DNA of 64,000 nt from Nemorincola sp044225795 (GTDB taxonomy: Bacteria > Bacteroidota > Bacteroidia > Chitinophagales > Chitinophagaceae): contig JBGAIF010000009.1 in assembly GCA_044225795.1 (NCBI GenBank), forward strand, positions 45,978 to 109,977. The letters are read 5' to 3'. Position numbers and translations under genes: made by a program. The notes under the pieces were generated by a model. It saw nothing but the letters and a program-made list of their open reading frames with translations, searched no databases and was not told where the DNA came from. Shown here piece by piece: positions 24,762 through 34,472 of the stretch (within the stretch, counting starts at the first letter, position 1; each line of letters opens with the position of its first letter).

Positions 24762-26900
24762 ATGGATCTGATGCACAAAGTCTGTTTGATAGTAGCTCTA
24801 CCGGTGGTATATTCATCAGGGTTACTGGCCCAAAAAAAACAATTCACTATTGCTGAGGCCACTAATGGTATGGCTACGACATTGGCACCTAAGGGGTTGA
24901 AGAATGTGTCATGGCAGCCGGGAACAGACAATTTATGGTATGCCGGCAAAGCAGCAGATAAAGATGTTTGGACCGTTATAGACTACACACGTGGTTCAAA
25001 GCAAAAGATGCAGGTAGAGCCGGGTAGCTATAAAGGTAATGCAGGTGCATTACCGGCAATAAAATGGATAGATAAGGAGACCGTTTATGTGATTGAAGGT
25101 AAGGATGTCATGTTTGGCAGGCTAAGTGGCAGTAAATTTGTTTGGGATCACACCGAAACATTGCCGGAAAACGCTGATCATGTCACTGTAGATAAAAGCA
25201 GCAAGATCGCCTATACTATAGATAATAATTTATGGTTAGGAAAGACGCAGGTGTCGCATGAATCAAACAAGGACGTTGTTTGCGGCCAGTCAGTACACAG
25301 GGATGAGTTTGGTATAGACGGAGGTATTTTCTTTTCACCTAAAGGAAACTACCTGGCCTACTACCGTATGGATCAGAGTATGGTGAAAGATTATCCGATA
25401 GTAAAATGGGATGCGACGCCAGCGAGGGTTGATCTTATTAAATACCCGATGGCTGGTGGAGTTTCCCATGAAGTGACTTTATGTGTGTACGATCCTTCAA
25501 CCGGTAAAACGGTAACCATGAAAACAGGGGAGAAGAACCGCGACCATTACCTGACCTCTGTGACATGGAGTCCGGATGAAAGGTATATTTATATAGCCAT
25601 TCTCAACCGAGGGCAGAATCATCTTACGCTAAATAAATATAGTGCACGAACAGGCGAAAAAATAAGGACACTTTTCGAAGAGTCAGATCGCCGTTATGTG
25701 CATCCGACACATTCACTGACATTCCTGCCCGGTTTCAATGAGGAGTTCATATGGTGGAGTGAACGTGACGGCTACCAGCATTTATATTTATACAATTCAG
25801 ATGGCGTACTTATTCGTCAGTTGACTAAAGGCCCTTGGGTAGTCAATGAGATAGCAGGTATAGACCGGGGTGCCGGTACAGTTGTGTTCACTGCTTCTAA
25901 AGAATCTCCTTTAGAAAAACACATCTATACGGTAGATATGAATACCGGTATGGTGATGCGTATAGATAAAGAAGCTGGAATGCATACCGCTACTTGCAGC
26001 CAGGATGGCCGTTATGTGCTGGATGTATACAATGGAGCAGGTATTCCTAAAAACACATTTGTTCGAGCTACAGCTTATCCATTCTCACATGAGTTGATGA
26101 GGTCTGCAGATCCTTTAGCTGATTATGATCGCCCGGAAATAAAGGATGTGACGATCAGGGCTGCTGATGGCATCACACCTTTATATGGCAAATTGATCCT
26201 GCCGGCACATTTTGACAGAACGAAAAAATACCCAGTCATCGTTTACTTGTATAACGGGCCAAATGTGCAGTTGATACATAATTCTTTTCCTGAGAGTGGT
26301 AACCTCTGGTATGAGTATATGGCGCAGCATGGCTATATTGTATTTACAATGGATGGTCGTGGAAGCTGGAACAGGGGATTGGATTTTGAACAGGCTACTT
26401 TCCGCAAATTGGGTGAAGAAGAAATGAAAGACCAGATGAAGGGAGTCGAATACCTGAAGTCATTGCCGTATGTAGATGCCGGTAGAATGGGTGTACACGG
26501 ATGGAGCTTTGGTGGTTTTATGACCACATCATTGATGCTGAAGTATCCCGGTGTATTTAAGTGTGCCGTGGCCGGCGGCCCTGTAATGGACTGGAAAATG
26601 TATGAAGTAATGTACACGGAGCGCTATATGGACACTCCGGAAGAGAACCCAAAAGGATATGAAAATGCTGATCTGCTGGATAAAGTGAAGAACCTGCAGG
26701 GAAAACTATTGCTGATACATGGTACCAACGATAATGTAGTGGTATGGCAGCACAGTATCGATTTTCTGAAGAAGTGTGTGGATGAGAATGTACAGGTTGA
26801 CTACTTTGTATATCCTGGTTATGAACACAACGTAAGGGGTAAAGACCGCATTCATCTTATGCAGAAGATCACCAACTATTTCGATGATTACCTTAAATAG
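24762..26900 (+). CDS. S9 family (DPP IV-like) serine peptidase, secreted
   Basis: 712 residues. A signal peptide (ends near SSGLLAQ) is followed by a beta-propeller DPPIV_N region (about 60-440) and a C-terminal alpha/beta-hydrolase domain. The catalytic triad is visible: Ser582 in 'HGWSFGGF', Asp657 in 'HGTNDNVV' and His689 in 'PGYEHNV'. Members remove dipeptides from peptide N-termini, often after Pro, in the periplasm or outside the cell; a role in peptide feeding is likely. It converges with the lipoprotein gene only five bases away. An 8-base inverted repeat (GAAGAGCT/AGCTCTTC, 26900-26932) spans the junction and might serve as a weak terminator. Confidence 0.92.
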   Translation: MDLMHKVCLIVALPVVYSSGLLAQKKQFTIAEATNGMATTLAPKGLKNVSWQPGTDNLWYAGKAADKDVWTVIDYTRGSKQKMQVEPGSYKGNAGALPAIKWIDKETVYVIEGKDVMFGRLSGSKFVWDHTETLPENADHVTVDKSSKIAYTIDNNLWLGKTQVSHESNKDVVCGQSVHRDEFGIDGGIFFSPKGNYLAYYRMDQSMVKDYPIVKWDATPARVDLIKYPMAGGVSHEVTLCVYDPSTGKTVTMKTGEKNRDHYLTSVTWSPDERYIYIAILNRGQNHLTLNKYSARTGEKIRTLFEESDRRYVHPTHSLTFLPGFNEEFIWWSERDGYQHLYLYNSDGVLIRQLTKGPWVVNEIAGIDRGAGTVVFTASKESPLEKHIYTVDMNTGMVMRIDKEAGMHTATCSQDGRYVLDVYNGAGIPKNTFVRATAYPFSHELMRSADPLADYDRPEIKDVTIRAADGITPLYGKLILPAHFDRTKKYPVIVYLYNGPNVQLIHNSFPESGNLWYEYMAQHGYIVFTMDGRGSWNRGLDFEQATFRKLGEEEMKDQMKGVEYLKSLPYVDAGRMGVHGWSFGGFMTTSLMLKYPGVFKCAVAGGPVMDWKMYEVMYTERYMDTPEENPKGYENADLLDKVKNLQGKLLLIHGTNDNVVVWQHSIDFLKKCVDENVQVDYFVYPGYEHNVRGKDRIHLMQKITNYFDDYLK

Positions 26901-26905
26901 AAGAG

Positions 26906-27301
26906 CTATTTCATTGTTTTTTTAAGCTCTTCGATATTTATTGGATTACCGATACCATCAGCCGGGGCGTCCTGGCTGTTTTGTTCATCTTGCGTGATAA
27001 TGAGCATGCCTTTATTCAAGGTGCTGTTCTTTCCGAAAATGCGTAGTGCCATCTTGCCCAGGTCATCAGCCATTTGTTGTTTTTCCTCATTTTTTGAACT
27101 GTAAAGCTTTTTTCCTCCCAGAACAACTTTCAGGTCGGTCTTGTCAGTGACATGTATCCAAACAGATGCCACTGTTGTAGGATAGGCCTTAAAAATGCTA
27201 TCCTTCATGGCATTTTCCTGTGGCATGAAGGATTGTTCATCCTCGCAGGAACTGAATGCAATAACAAATAATGCAAGAGCGGCTTGAAGTAGCTTCTTCA
27301 T
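26906..27301 (-). CDS. Hypothetical lipoprotein
   Basis: 131 residues from the ATG at 27301 (MKKLLQAALALFVIAFSSC), which gives a compact lipoprotein signal with lipobox FSSC; an in-frame ATG five codons upstream is less likely. The mature part is polar, with a Val-rich strand ('ASVWIHVTDKTDLKVVLGGK') and a possible helix around 70-95. I do not recognise the family. It starts 25 bases after dapB on the same strand, so it is probably cotranscribed from the dapB promoter, which says nothing firm about its role. Confidence 0.7.
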   Translation of the reverse strand: MKKLLQAALALFVIAFSSCEDEQSFMPQENAMKDSIFKAYPTTVASVWIHVTDKTDLKVVLGGKKLYSSKNEEKQQMADDLGKMALRIFGKNSTLNKGMLIITQDEQNSQDAPADGIGNPINIEELKKTMK

Positions 27302-27326
27302 ATTGGTGGATTTCATTAAAGATACG

Positions 27327-28046
27327 TTATTTTATTTTCAATACATCTTTCATCTGGTAGGTGCCTTCTTTGCCTGAGACAAACTCGGCAGCAAGTACAG
27401 CTCCCAGCGCAAACCCATCTCTGTTATGGGCCGTATGTGTAACGGCAATGTCGTCAATGCGTGAAGAGTAAGTAATGGTGTGGGTGCCCGGCACATCCTC
27501 TACCCGGTGCACATAGATAGGGATCGCGCCTGGAATGTTGGCATCATCCAATGCCCATGCTGCTTTGTTTGCTGTATGAGCTATGATCTGTTCTGCCAGG
27601 GTTATGGCTGTTCCGCTTGGTGCATCCTTTTTTTGCGTATGGTGTGTTTCATCAATGCTGATCCGGTATTCAGGATGGTTGTTCATCAGGCTGGCCAGCA
27701 TTTTATTCACTTCAAAGAAAATGTTGACGCCTATACTGAAATTGGAAGCCTGAAGAAAAGCCACATTATTTTTCTTAGCGGTCTCCTCTGCTATCTGAAG
27801 ACCCTCATTCCAACCGGTGGTACCACATACCACACTCACGCCTGCATTGAGTAAGGTTAGTACATTCTCTTTCCCCGACTCTGGCCTGGTGAACTCAATC
27901 GCCACGTCAGTTCCCTTCAGCCTTTCGGCCGTCATTTCATGTTTGTTTGAAGAAGTTATCCTTAGTGTGATGTTATGTCCGCGGTCTATAGCTATCTTTT
28001 CTATAGCTTTTCCCATTTTACCATACCCTATAAGTGCAATATTCAT
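27327..28046 (-). CDS. dapB: 4-hydroxy-tetrahydrodipicolinate reductase
   Basis: 239 residues. It reduces hydroxy-tetrahydrodipicolinate with NAD(P)H in the diaminopimelate/lysine pathway in the cytoplasm. The N-terminal Rossmann motif is 'IALIGYGKMGKAI' (3-15). 'VCGTTGW' and 'ASNFSIGVNIFF' follow. The catalytic stretch 'DETHHTQKKDAPSGTA' places the His pair at 135-136, a Lys at 139 or 140, and the substrate loop after it. The length is shorter than the E. coli enzyme (273) but usual for Bacteroidota. A complete promoter lies upstream at 28081-28111, and a small lipoprotein gene follows in the same direction. Confidence 0.95.
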   Translation of the reverse strand: MNIALIGYGKMGKAIEKIAIDRGHNITLRITSSNKHEMTAERLKGTDVAIEFTRPESGKENVLTLLNAGVSVVCGTTGWNEGLQIAEETAKKNNVAFLQASNFSIGVNIFFEVNKMLASLMNNHPEYRISIDETHHTQKKDAPSGTAITLAEQIIAHTANKAAWALDDANIPGAIPIYVHRVEDVPGTHTITYSSRIDDIAVTHTAHNRDGFALGAVLAAEFVSGKEGTYQMKDVLKIK

Positions 28047-28080
28047 GAGTTGAATTTTGTTGAGATGCTTGTTGCGTTGT

Positions 28081-28111
28081 CAAAAGTATAGAGTAGGACG
28101 GGAATGTCAAA
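28081..28111 (-). promoter_or_regulatory. Bacteroidota-type promoter of dapB
   Basis: On the minus strand, TTTG (28111-28108), 19 bases and TACTTTTG (28088-28081) match the TTTG-N19-TAnnTTTG consensus exactly. The start codon is 34 bases further on. Confidence 0.75.
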
Positions 28112-28125
28112 AATGCGAAAGAATA

Positions 28126-29355
28126 TTACTGCCTGCTATTTATTTTGTCAGTTATGCTTTGTGCCGCAATAAAGCCACTGCTCCACGCATGCTGAAAGTT
28201 ATATCCACCTGTAATCCCGTCTACGTCCAAGAGCTCACCGGCAAAATATAACCCCGGAACGATGCGGCTCTCCATGGTTTGCGGGTCTATTTCATTTAGT
28301 GACAGGCCACCGCAAGTGACAAATTCTTCTTTATATGTTGTTTTACCCTTTACCCCATAGCGATCTCGTAATAGTTTTTCTATCAGTTTATTTTGGGCAG
28401 CGGCGGGCAGTTCACCCCATTTTGTTGCTTCTGTCACACCACATTGATGCAAAAGGTATTCCCACAGCCGCTTAGGTAGGTCGAAGGGGTTTTTGCCATA
28501 AATCAGTTGTTTGCCGTGCTCCTGCCGCTGTTGCTGTAATATTTCTTTCAGATCATTGTCCGTCATATCGTTGAGCCAGTTGATCTGTGTGTCAAATTCG
28601 TAGTTTCTGTCAGCAAGTTCGCGGGCAGCAATTGCTGATGTTTTGAGCACTGCAGGTCCGCTCAGTCCCCAATGCGTGATAAGCAAAGGGCCATGTTCAG
28701 ATATTTTCGTTCCTGCTATTCTTACGTTTGCCTCGGGCACACTTACCCCCATTAACTCTGTAAGGGGGTGTTTGGGAATATTAAAAGTAAATAGCGAAGG
28801 CACCGGAGTTTGGACAGTGTGTCCCAGAGCCTCGATCCATTTGTATTGTTCTTTTTTAGGAAAACCTCCGGTAGTTATCAAAACAACATCGGCAGTATAG
28901 GTAGAAGTATCTGCAAAATGCAGGATCAATTTATTATCAGAACGTTCAATGCCCGTCAAAGCTTTGTGATAAAAAACCTGTATTTTATTTCTGACCATTT
29001 CCTGCCAGATACAATCAATGATTGTCTGAGAATCGTCTGTAACCGGAAACATTCGCCCATCTTCCTCGGTTTTCAGTCTTACGCCCCTTTCAGCAAACCA
29101 TTTGATCGTATCCTTTGGTGAGAACCGATACAGTGATTTGCGAAGTAGTTGCTTTCCACGGGGATATCGGGTCAATAATTCGGGTATGTCAAAGCACTCA
29201 TGGGTTGTATTACACCTTCCACCCCCTGAAACTTTTACTTTCTGGAGTGCTTTGCCGGTTTTCTCAAATATTGTCACCTCCGTTCCTGGACTGAATGGAA
29301 TATTGGCCCCTGCAAAGCAACCTGACGCCCCCGCTCCTATTATGGCAACCTTCAT
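28126..29355 (-). CDS. HI0933-like NAD(P)/FAD-dependent oxidoreductase
   Basis: 409 residues of the HI0933/YhiN (BaiN-like) flavoprotein family. The N-terminal dinucleotide motif 'VAIIGAGASGCFAGANI' (3-19) is followed by the acidic strand end 'FEKTGKALQKVKVSGGGRCN', whose SGGGRCN is the family signature. The C-terminus has 'TCGGLSLNEIDPQTMES' and the FAD-binding 'GLYFAGELLDVDGITGGYN'. Members are cytoplasmic flavoproteins; the physiological substrate is unknown in most bacteria. It is divergent from the T9SS protein gene at 29441 and its 3' end lies close to the dapB promoter. Confidence 0.9.
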   Translation of the reverse strand: MKVAIIGAGASGCFAGANIPFSPGTEVTIFEKTGKALQKVKVSGGGRCNTTHECFDIPELLTRYPRGKQLLRKSLYRFSPKDTIKWFAERGVRLKTEEDGRMFPVTDDSQTIIDCIWQEMVRNKIQVFYHKALTGIERSDNKLILHFADTSTYTADVVLITTGGFPKKEQYKWIEALGHTVQTPVPSLFTFNIPKHPLTELMGVSVPEANVRIAGTKISEHGPLLITHWGLSGPAVLKTSAIAARELADRNYEFDTQINWLNDMTDNDLKEILQQQRQEHGKQLIYGKNPFDLPKRLWEYLLHQCGVTEATKWGELPAAAQNKLIEKLLRDRYGVKGKTTYKEEFVTCGGLSLNEIDPQTMESRIVPGLYFAGELLDVDGITGGYNFQHAWSSGFIAAQSITDKINSRQ

Positions 29356-29440
29356 TTGTGAATGTTTGTTATTAATTATAGGAATTATGAAAATATTGTT
29401 ACTTTTATTTATATCCTTCGTGACTTTAAAACTATGTTTT

Positions 29441-31654
29441 ATGAACAGAATATTTATTCAGGTAAAAGTATTTCTTTTCACGCTATTGTCGCTCGTGATA
29501 GCCTCAGCATCATATGCTACTGCTTGGTCTACGAAGACCGCAGGTGATATTACGGTCCTTTCAAACTGGTGGGATGGAACCACTTCACCTTCTTCATTCG
29601 CAACTCCGGGGGATACCTGGACCGTGGACAAATCAATGACGATACCTTCATCAACAGCGTGGGCGGTAGGTACCAGTTCAGGAAAGCCGGTAACAGTTAC
29701 TTTTGATCCGGGAGGTACTCTGTCTATATCCGGAGCCGGAGCTAAGGTAGTTATAGACATATACGGAGACCTGATCATGAACGGCGGAACTTTGACAGTA
29801 GGTGGTGCAAAAATGTATGGTTATGTGAATGTGTATGGTAATGTAAATGTTAATACGGGCACTTTCAGTTCTACAGGAAGTAGCTGTGTACTTAACCTGA
29901 CTGATAATGGTAATTTCACGATGACAGGAGGCACATCAACTTCAATGGCTTCGAGCAGTGATATTACTTTTACTGTGAATGGTAATACCAGTATTTCGGG
30001 TGGGGATATCAATACGTCTGGTGCAAGCGCCACAACAAGTATGAATACGCATGGCACTTTTTCTATGTCTGCCGGCACATTTACTGCCGGCGGCGCCGGT
30101 AGCGTACTTACAAACAATGTGTATGGCAATGGTGCGTTTACAGGAACAGCGGCCATGAAAAATACAGGTGCAGGTTGCACTAGTTCCGTTCATTATGCAT
30201 TGACAACCGGTACAATGATGATTGAGAATACCAGCACAGGTACATGGTCGGGTACAGATGTTTTTGTTGATGCATCCTGTACAGCGCAATTGTCTGCTAA
30301 TTTCAGTACAAAGACAGGCAGCACTTCAAATGGTGTTACAGTTAACGGAACTTTGGTAGTCCCTGCGGCGTTTGTCGTAAATGGTACAGGTTTATTTTTG
30401 CTAAATAGCAGCGGAACATTAGTCGTAGCAAGTACAACAGGTATTAATGGTGCAATAACAACTACCGGAACCAAGACTTTTAATGCAGCCGCTAATTACA
30501 CTTTTAACGGAACATCTGCACAGGTTACAGGGGTATTACTGCCAGCTGCGCTTACAACTCCGGGCAAGATAACGATCAGCAACGCAACGGGAGTGACTTT
30601 GTCTCAGAACACGGCAACTAGCGGCACGCTGAATTTTGTTGCCGGCACTTTATCTACAGGTGCATTCACAATGACCACACCAGGAGCTTCTTCTGGCGTG
30701 ACGGGAGCGGGCGCAAGTAGTTACGTAATAGGTGTTCTATCAAAAACTATAGCCGGAAGTACCACTATAACCTATGAGACCGGAGATGTAAATTATGCGC
30801 CAGTGACCTTGGGCTTTAGTAGCGGTGGAACGGCGGGTACTATCTCGGTGAAATCGAATAATGGTTTGCACCCAAGTGTTAGTTCGTCCGGTCTCCTTCC
30901 TGGCAATATGGCAAACCATTATTGGACTGTTGGGTCATCCGGTGCAAGTGGCCCGGCAACTGTTACCGTGAAAGGAACCTATAATGCTTCAGATATCATT
31001 GGAGGGTCCAATTCCGCTTTTGTGGCTCAGCATTACTCCGGGTCTGCATGGTTGGGTAGTCCCATATCTTGCGCAAATACTAGCTCCCCTTATTCCTCAT
31101 TGACAGCATCGGGAGTTGCCCTCGCGTCCCTTCCCGGAGACTATATTTTTGGAAATGTTAATTGTGGTACAGCGCCTATTACAGGTGCCAACTCATTTTG
31201 CGCCAAGACCACTAGTACACTGAGTAATGCTACCCCGGGCGGAGCCTGGACAAGTGGCAACACGACAATTGCAACGGTTAACAGTTCAGGAGTTGTCAGC
31301 GGAGTAAAGGCTGGAACAGTTACTATTTCTTACACAGTTGGGTTATGTACAGTAATTTATGGGGTAACTGTTAATCCATGTGCTACGCTTTCAGCGAACA
31401 ATGGTAAAGTATCGGAACCGGAATTGAAAATATTCCCTAACCCGAGCTATGGAGATTTTACTGTCGATCTACTTTCGTCTGTTGACGAGCAGGTATTTGT
31501 TACTATGAGCGATATGGCAGGTAGAGTAGTAAAACAGTGGTCAATGAGTACCAATAAAGAAACTGAAGTGAAGGTTCCCGGTTTACAAGGGCTATATCTG
31601 ATCTCCGTAGCAGATGGCAAAGGCAGGTACATGTCGCGACTGTTACTTGAGTGA
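29441..31654 (+). CDS. Secreted T9SS cargo protein with beta-strand repeat region, one BIG2 repeat and type A sorting domain
   Basis: 737 residues from the ATG at 29441, where a signal peptide begins (MNRIFIQVKVFLFTLL...SYA); the open frame extends far upstream but overlaps the divergent flavoprotein gene and lacks a signal. Residues about 25-330 are Gly/Thr/Ser-rich short strands ('YGNVNVNTGTFSSTG', 'GNFTMTGGTS') that suggest a beta-helix or stacked solenoid. A single BIG2 repeat (about 575-645) is nearly the same as those of the giant protein. The end is a T9SS type A domain (about 658-737: 'IFPNPSYGDFTV', 'GLQGLYLISV'). It is predicted to be on the surface or released; an adhesive or structural role is inferred. 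Confidence 0.85.
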   Translation: MNRIFIQVKVFLFTLLSLVIASASYATAWSTKTAGDITVLSNWWDGTTSPSSFATPGDTWTVDKSMTIPSSTAWAVGTSSGKPVTVTFDPGGTLSISGAGAKVVIDIYGDLIMNGGTLTVGGAKMYGYVNVYGNVNVNTGTFSSTGSSCVLNLTDNGNFTMTGGTSTSMASSSDITFTVNGNTSISGGDINTSGASATTSMNTHGTFSMSAGTFTAGGAGSVLTNNVYGNGAFTGTAAMKNTGAGCTSSVHYALTTGTMMIENTSTGTWSGTDVFVDASCTAQLSANFSTKTGSTSNGVTVNGTLVVPAAFVVNGTGLFLLNSSGTLVVASTTGINGAITTTGTKTFNAAANYTFNGTSAQVTGVLLPAALTTPGKITISNATGVTLSQNTATSGTLNFVAGTLSTGAFTMTTPGASSGVTGAGASSYVIGVLSKTIAGSTTITYETGDVNYAPVTLGFSSGGTAGTISVKSNNGLHPSVSSSGLLPGNMANHYWTVGSSGASGPATVTVKGTYNASDIIGGSNSAFVAQHYSGSAWLGSPISCANTSSPYSSLTASGVALASLPGDYIFGNVNCGTAPITGANSFCAKTTSTLSNATPGGAWTSGNTTIATVNSSGVVSGVKAGTVTISYTVGLCTVIYGVTVNPCATLSANNGKVSEPELKIFPNPSYGDFTVDLLSSVDEQVFVTMSDMAGRVVKQWSMSTNKETEVKVPGLQGLYLISVADGKGRYMSRLLLE

Positions 31655-31667
31655 GGAAGCACTTATT

Positions 31668-31700
31668 GTGAGAGCCACCCATTTATAGGGTGGCTCTCAC
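31668..31700. terminator. Hairpin between convergent genes
   Basis: A perfect 13-base inverted repeat (GTGAGAGCCACCC / GGGTGGCTCTCAC, loop ATTTATA) lies between the T9SS gene (plus) and malic enzyme gene (minus). There is no strong T run on either side, so termination is likely but not certain. Confidence 0.65.
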
Positions 31701-31744
31701 AATTATTCCTGATTCCGTTGATGAAATGTAGTGGCAAATTGATC

Positions 31745-34018
31745 TTAGAGCCCTCTCACTTGCGCCTCTACAACAGACAGCGCGATAATGTTCACGATCT
31801 GCCTCACAGAACTACCAAGCTGCAGAACATAAACGGGTTTACGTAGCCCGAGAAGGATAGGACCGACAGCTTCAGCTCCGCCTACTTCCTGCAACAAGTG
31901 ATAAGCAATATTGCCCGCAGCCAGGTTCGGGAAGATGAGCACATTTGGCGATTCATTGACAAGGTCAGAGAAAGGATAATTTTCTTTAAGCAGCTCTTTA
32001 TTGAAAGCTACGCTTGCCTGTACTTCACCATCTATCACCAGTTCTGGATGAGTCTGCTTGATCCTTTCAACAGCATTACGCACCAGGTTGGCCTCATGAG
32101 ATAAGCTGCTTCCGAAATTGGAATATGAAAGCATGGCTATTCTCGGTTTAATATTGAAATGACTGACCACATTAGCAGTCAGTAAGGTAATATCAATAAG
32201 TTCGTCTTCTGTAGGGTTGAAATTGAGCGTAGTATCTGCCAGGAACAGCGGACCCTTTTTGGTTAGCATGATATACATACCTGCCACACGGTGAGCGCCA
32301 TCCGCCATGCCAATGATCTCCAGTGCGGGACGAATGGTGTCAGGGTACTTCCTGGTCAGGCCGGAAACCATAGCGTCTGCCTCACCCGAATTTACCATCA
32401 TACAGCCAAAGAACACCCGCTCCCGCATTGCTTTCTTTGCTTCGTACAGGTTATAGCCGCGGCGCTTACGTTTTTCAAAGAACAATTCGCCGTATTCACA
32501 ACGCTTCTTTTCTGAAGAATCATTTTTCGGATCTATTATGTCAACACCCTCGAGATGCAGGTTGTTCTCCGCTATCATGGCATCAATTTTAGCTTTGTTG
32601 CCTAACAGGATAGGGATAGCAATGCCTTCATCGCGGGCTATCTGGGCCGCTTTCAGTACCTTAATATTTTCGGCCTCCGCAAACACAACCCGTTTCGGAT
32701 TTTGCTTGGCTTTATTGATAATATATTTCAGCAAGTTGTCATCTGAGCCCAGTCGTTGGTGCAGTTCTTCTTCGTATTTATCCCAATCTGTTATCGGGTG
32801 CCTGGCAACACCACTATCTATGGCGGCGCGGGCTACTGCGGTTGAAACCCTTGCCAGCAACCGTGGGTCCATTGGCTTAGGTATGATATAGGTCGGGCCA
32901 AATTGTAAGCTTGCGTCGTTGTAAGCCACATTCACAATGTCGGGCACCGGTTCTTTTGCCATAGCAGCCAGTGCCTTCACAGCCGCCAGTTTCATTTCTT
33001 CGTTTATGCCGGAGGCCCTGACGTCGAGAGCCCCCCTGAATATGTAAGGGAATCCAAGTACATTATTCACCTGGTTGGGGTAGTCGCTGCGGCCTGTAGC
33101 CATGATCACATCGGGCCTTGCTGCGATCGCTTCGTCATAAGTTATTTCCGGGTTGGGGTTGGCCAGGGCGAACACAATCGGTTTTGGGGCCATACTCTTT
33201 ACCATATCCTGCGATACCACATTAGCCTTGGAAAGGCCTATAAATACATCACTATTCCTCATGGCATCCTCAAGATCGAAAGGCGCAACATCTTGCGCGA
33301 ATTGCAATTTGTATTCCTCAAGGTCAGTTCTGCTTTTCACCAGGAGTCCTTTACTGTCAAACATATACATGTTCCTCACGTTGGCACCTAATGCCAGGTA
33401 TATTTTGCAGCAAGATATGGCTGAGGCCCCGGCACCACTGATCACGAATTTTACATTGCCAATTTTCTTGCCTACTATTTCGAGGGCATTTAGCAAGGCG
33501 GCTCCCGATATTATCGCGGTTCCATGCTGGTCGTCATGCATGATAGGGATGCTGAGCTCATCTTTGAGACGTTTCTCAATTTCGAAACACTCAGGAGCTT
33601 TTATGTCCTCAAGGTTAATGCCGCCAAAAGTGGGCTCCAATGCCTTGACAACATTTACAAACTCGTCTATACCGCGCGCATTGAGTTCAATATCAAACAC
33701 ATCGATATCCGCATATATCTTAAAAAGCAGCCCTTTTCCCTCCATAACAGGCTTAGATGCCTCTGGACCTATATCTCCAAGACCGAGAACTGCGGTGCCG
33801 TTGCTGATGACAGCAACCAGGTTTCCTTTCGCAGTATACTTGTACACATTTTCTTTATTGGCGTGTATCTCCATGCAAGGTTCTGCAACGCCCGGAGAAT
33901 AGGCCAAGGCCAGATCTCGCTGAGTTTTGGTCTCTTTTGTAGGTACAACTTCTATTTTGCCGGGTCTGCCTTTCTCGTGATACTCCAGCGCATCTTCTTT
34001 CCTGATCAATTGAGCCAT
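31745..34018 (-). CDS. maeB: NADP-dependent malic enzyme fused to phosphotransacetylase-like domain
   Basis: 757 residues in the MaeB layout. The N-terminal malic enzyme part (about 1-430) has 'ALAYSPGVAEPC', 'MHDDQHGTAIISGAALLNA' and the NADP loop 'FVISGAGASAISC'. The C-terminal phosphate acetyl/butyryltransferase-like domain (about 430-757) has 'ANVVSHFNIKPRIAMLSYSNFG' and 'GEVQASVAFN'. It converts malate to pyruvate with release of CO2 and reduction of NADP, supplying NADPH. In characterised MaeB proteins the second domain is regulatory (acetyl-CoA sensing) rather than catalytic; that is family knowledge, not seen here. It is a single gene facing a 454-base empty spacer upstream. Confidence 0.95.
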   Translation of the reverse strand: MAQLIRKEDALEYHEKGRPGKIEVVPTKETKTQRDLALAYSPGVAEPCMEIHANKENVYKYTAKGNLVAVISNGTAVLGLGDIGPEASKPVMEGKGLLFKIYADIDVFDIELNARGIDEFVNVVKALEPTFGGINLEDIKAPECFEIEKRLKDELSIPIMHDDQHGTAIISGAALLNALEIVGKKIGNVKFVISGAGASAISCCKIYLALGANVRNMYMFDSKGLLVKSRTDLEEYKLQFAQDVAPFDLEDAMRNSDVFIGLSKANVVSQDMVKSMAPKPIVFALANPNPEITYDEAIAARPDVIMATGRSDYPNQVNNVLGFPYIFRGALDVRASGINEEMKLAAVKALAAMAKEPVPDIVNVAYNDASLQFGPTYIIPKPMDPRLLARVSTAVARAAIDSGVARHPITDWDKYEEELHQRLGSDDNLLKYIINKAKQNPKRVVFAEAENIKVLKAAQIARDEGIAIPILLGNKAKIDAMIAENNLHLEGVDIIDPKNDSSEKKRCEYGELFFEKRKRRGYNLYEAKKAMRERVFFGCMMVNSGEADAMVSGLTRKYPDTIRPALEIIGMADGAHRVAGMYIMLTKKGPLFLADTTLNFNPTEDELIDITLLTANVVSHFNIKPRIAMLSYSNFGSSLSHEANLVRNAVERIKQTHPELVIDGEVQASVAFNKELLKENYPFSDLVNESPNVLIFPNLAAGNIAYHLLQEVGGAEAVGPILLGLRKPVYVLQLGSSVRQIVNIIALSVVEAQVRGL

Positions 34019-34472
34019 CTTATTTTTCCTTTTGTGCAGACTAAATTACAAATAACGACAACAAATAAATGTCAGCGAAACAATAAACACCTTATGTAGG
34101 TTCATGTCGTATTTGTATTGTTTATTATCTAATTCGTTTTCTGAGAATTTGATTATAAATGTCTCTGTGGTTACCCAAGAAGACATGCAGATTTTACGTC
34201 AATGCATAAGGAAGGTTAATTTATGGGGGATGAAGAGTGAGGTAGATTGATAATCTGATGATAAAACAGTAAAAAATAATGTTGCATAATTAAATAAATT
34301 ATATACGGATTGGTGCTGCAAAATGCATAAATTAGACTGAATTGATTAAATTTGCTCCCCTGTGGTTTTTTAACATTATCAGTCTTGGAAAAAGGGGAAA
34401 AAATACCCCTTTGTACCATTCCTTGGGACATTTTTGTTGAAAAACACACTAAATAATAATAAAAAATTTAAC
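34019..34472. other. 454-base AT-rich spacer between divergent maeB and a T9SS protein gene
   Basis: Nothing that looks coding. It must contain promoters for both genes, but no exact TAnnTTTG element was found. A short hairpin (AAGGGG / CCCCTT) lies near 34393-34412, about 60 bases before the start at 34473, and may be in the leader of that gene. Confidence 0.5.

Noticed and set aside
29102..29440. Longer N-terminus for the T9SS protein at 29441
   Set aside because: It overlaps the 5' end of the divergent flavoprotein gene and would bury the signal peptide.
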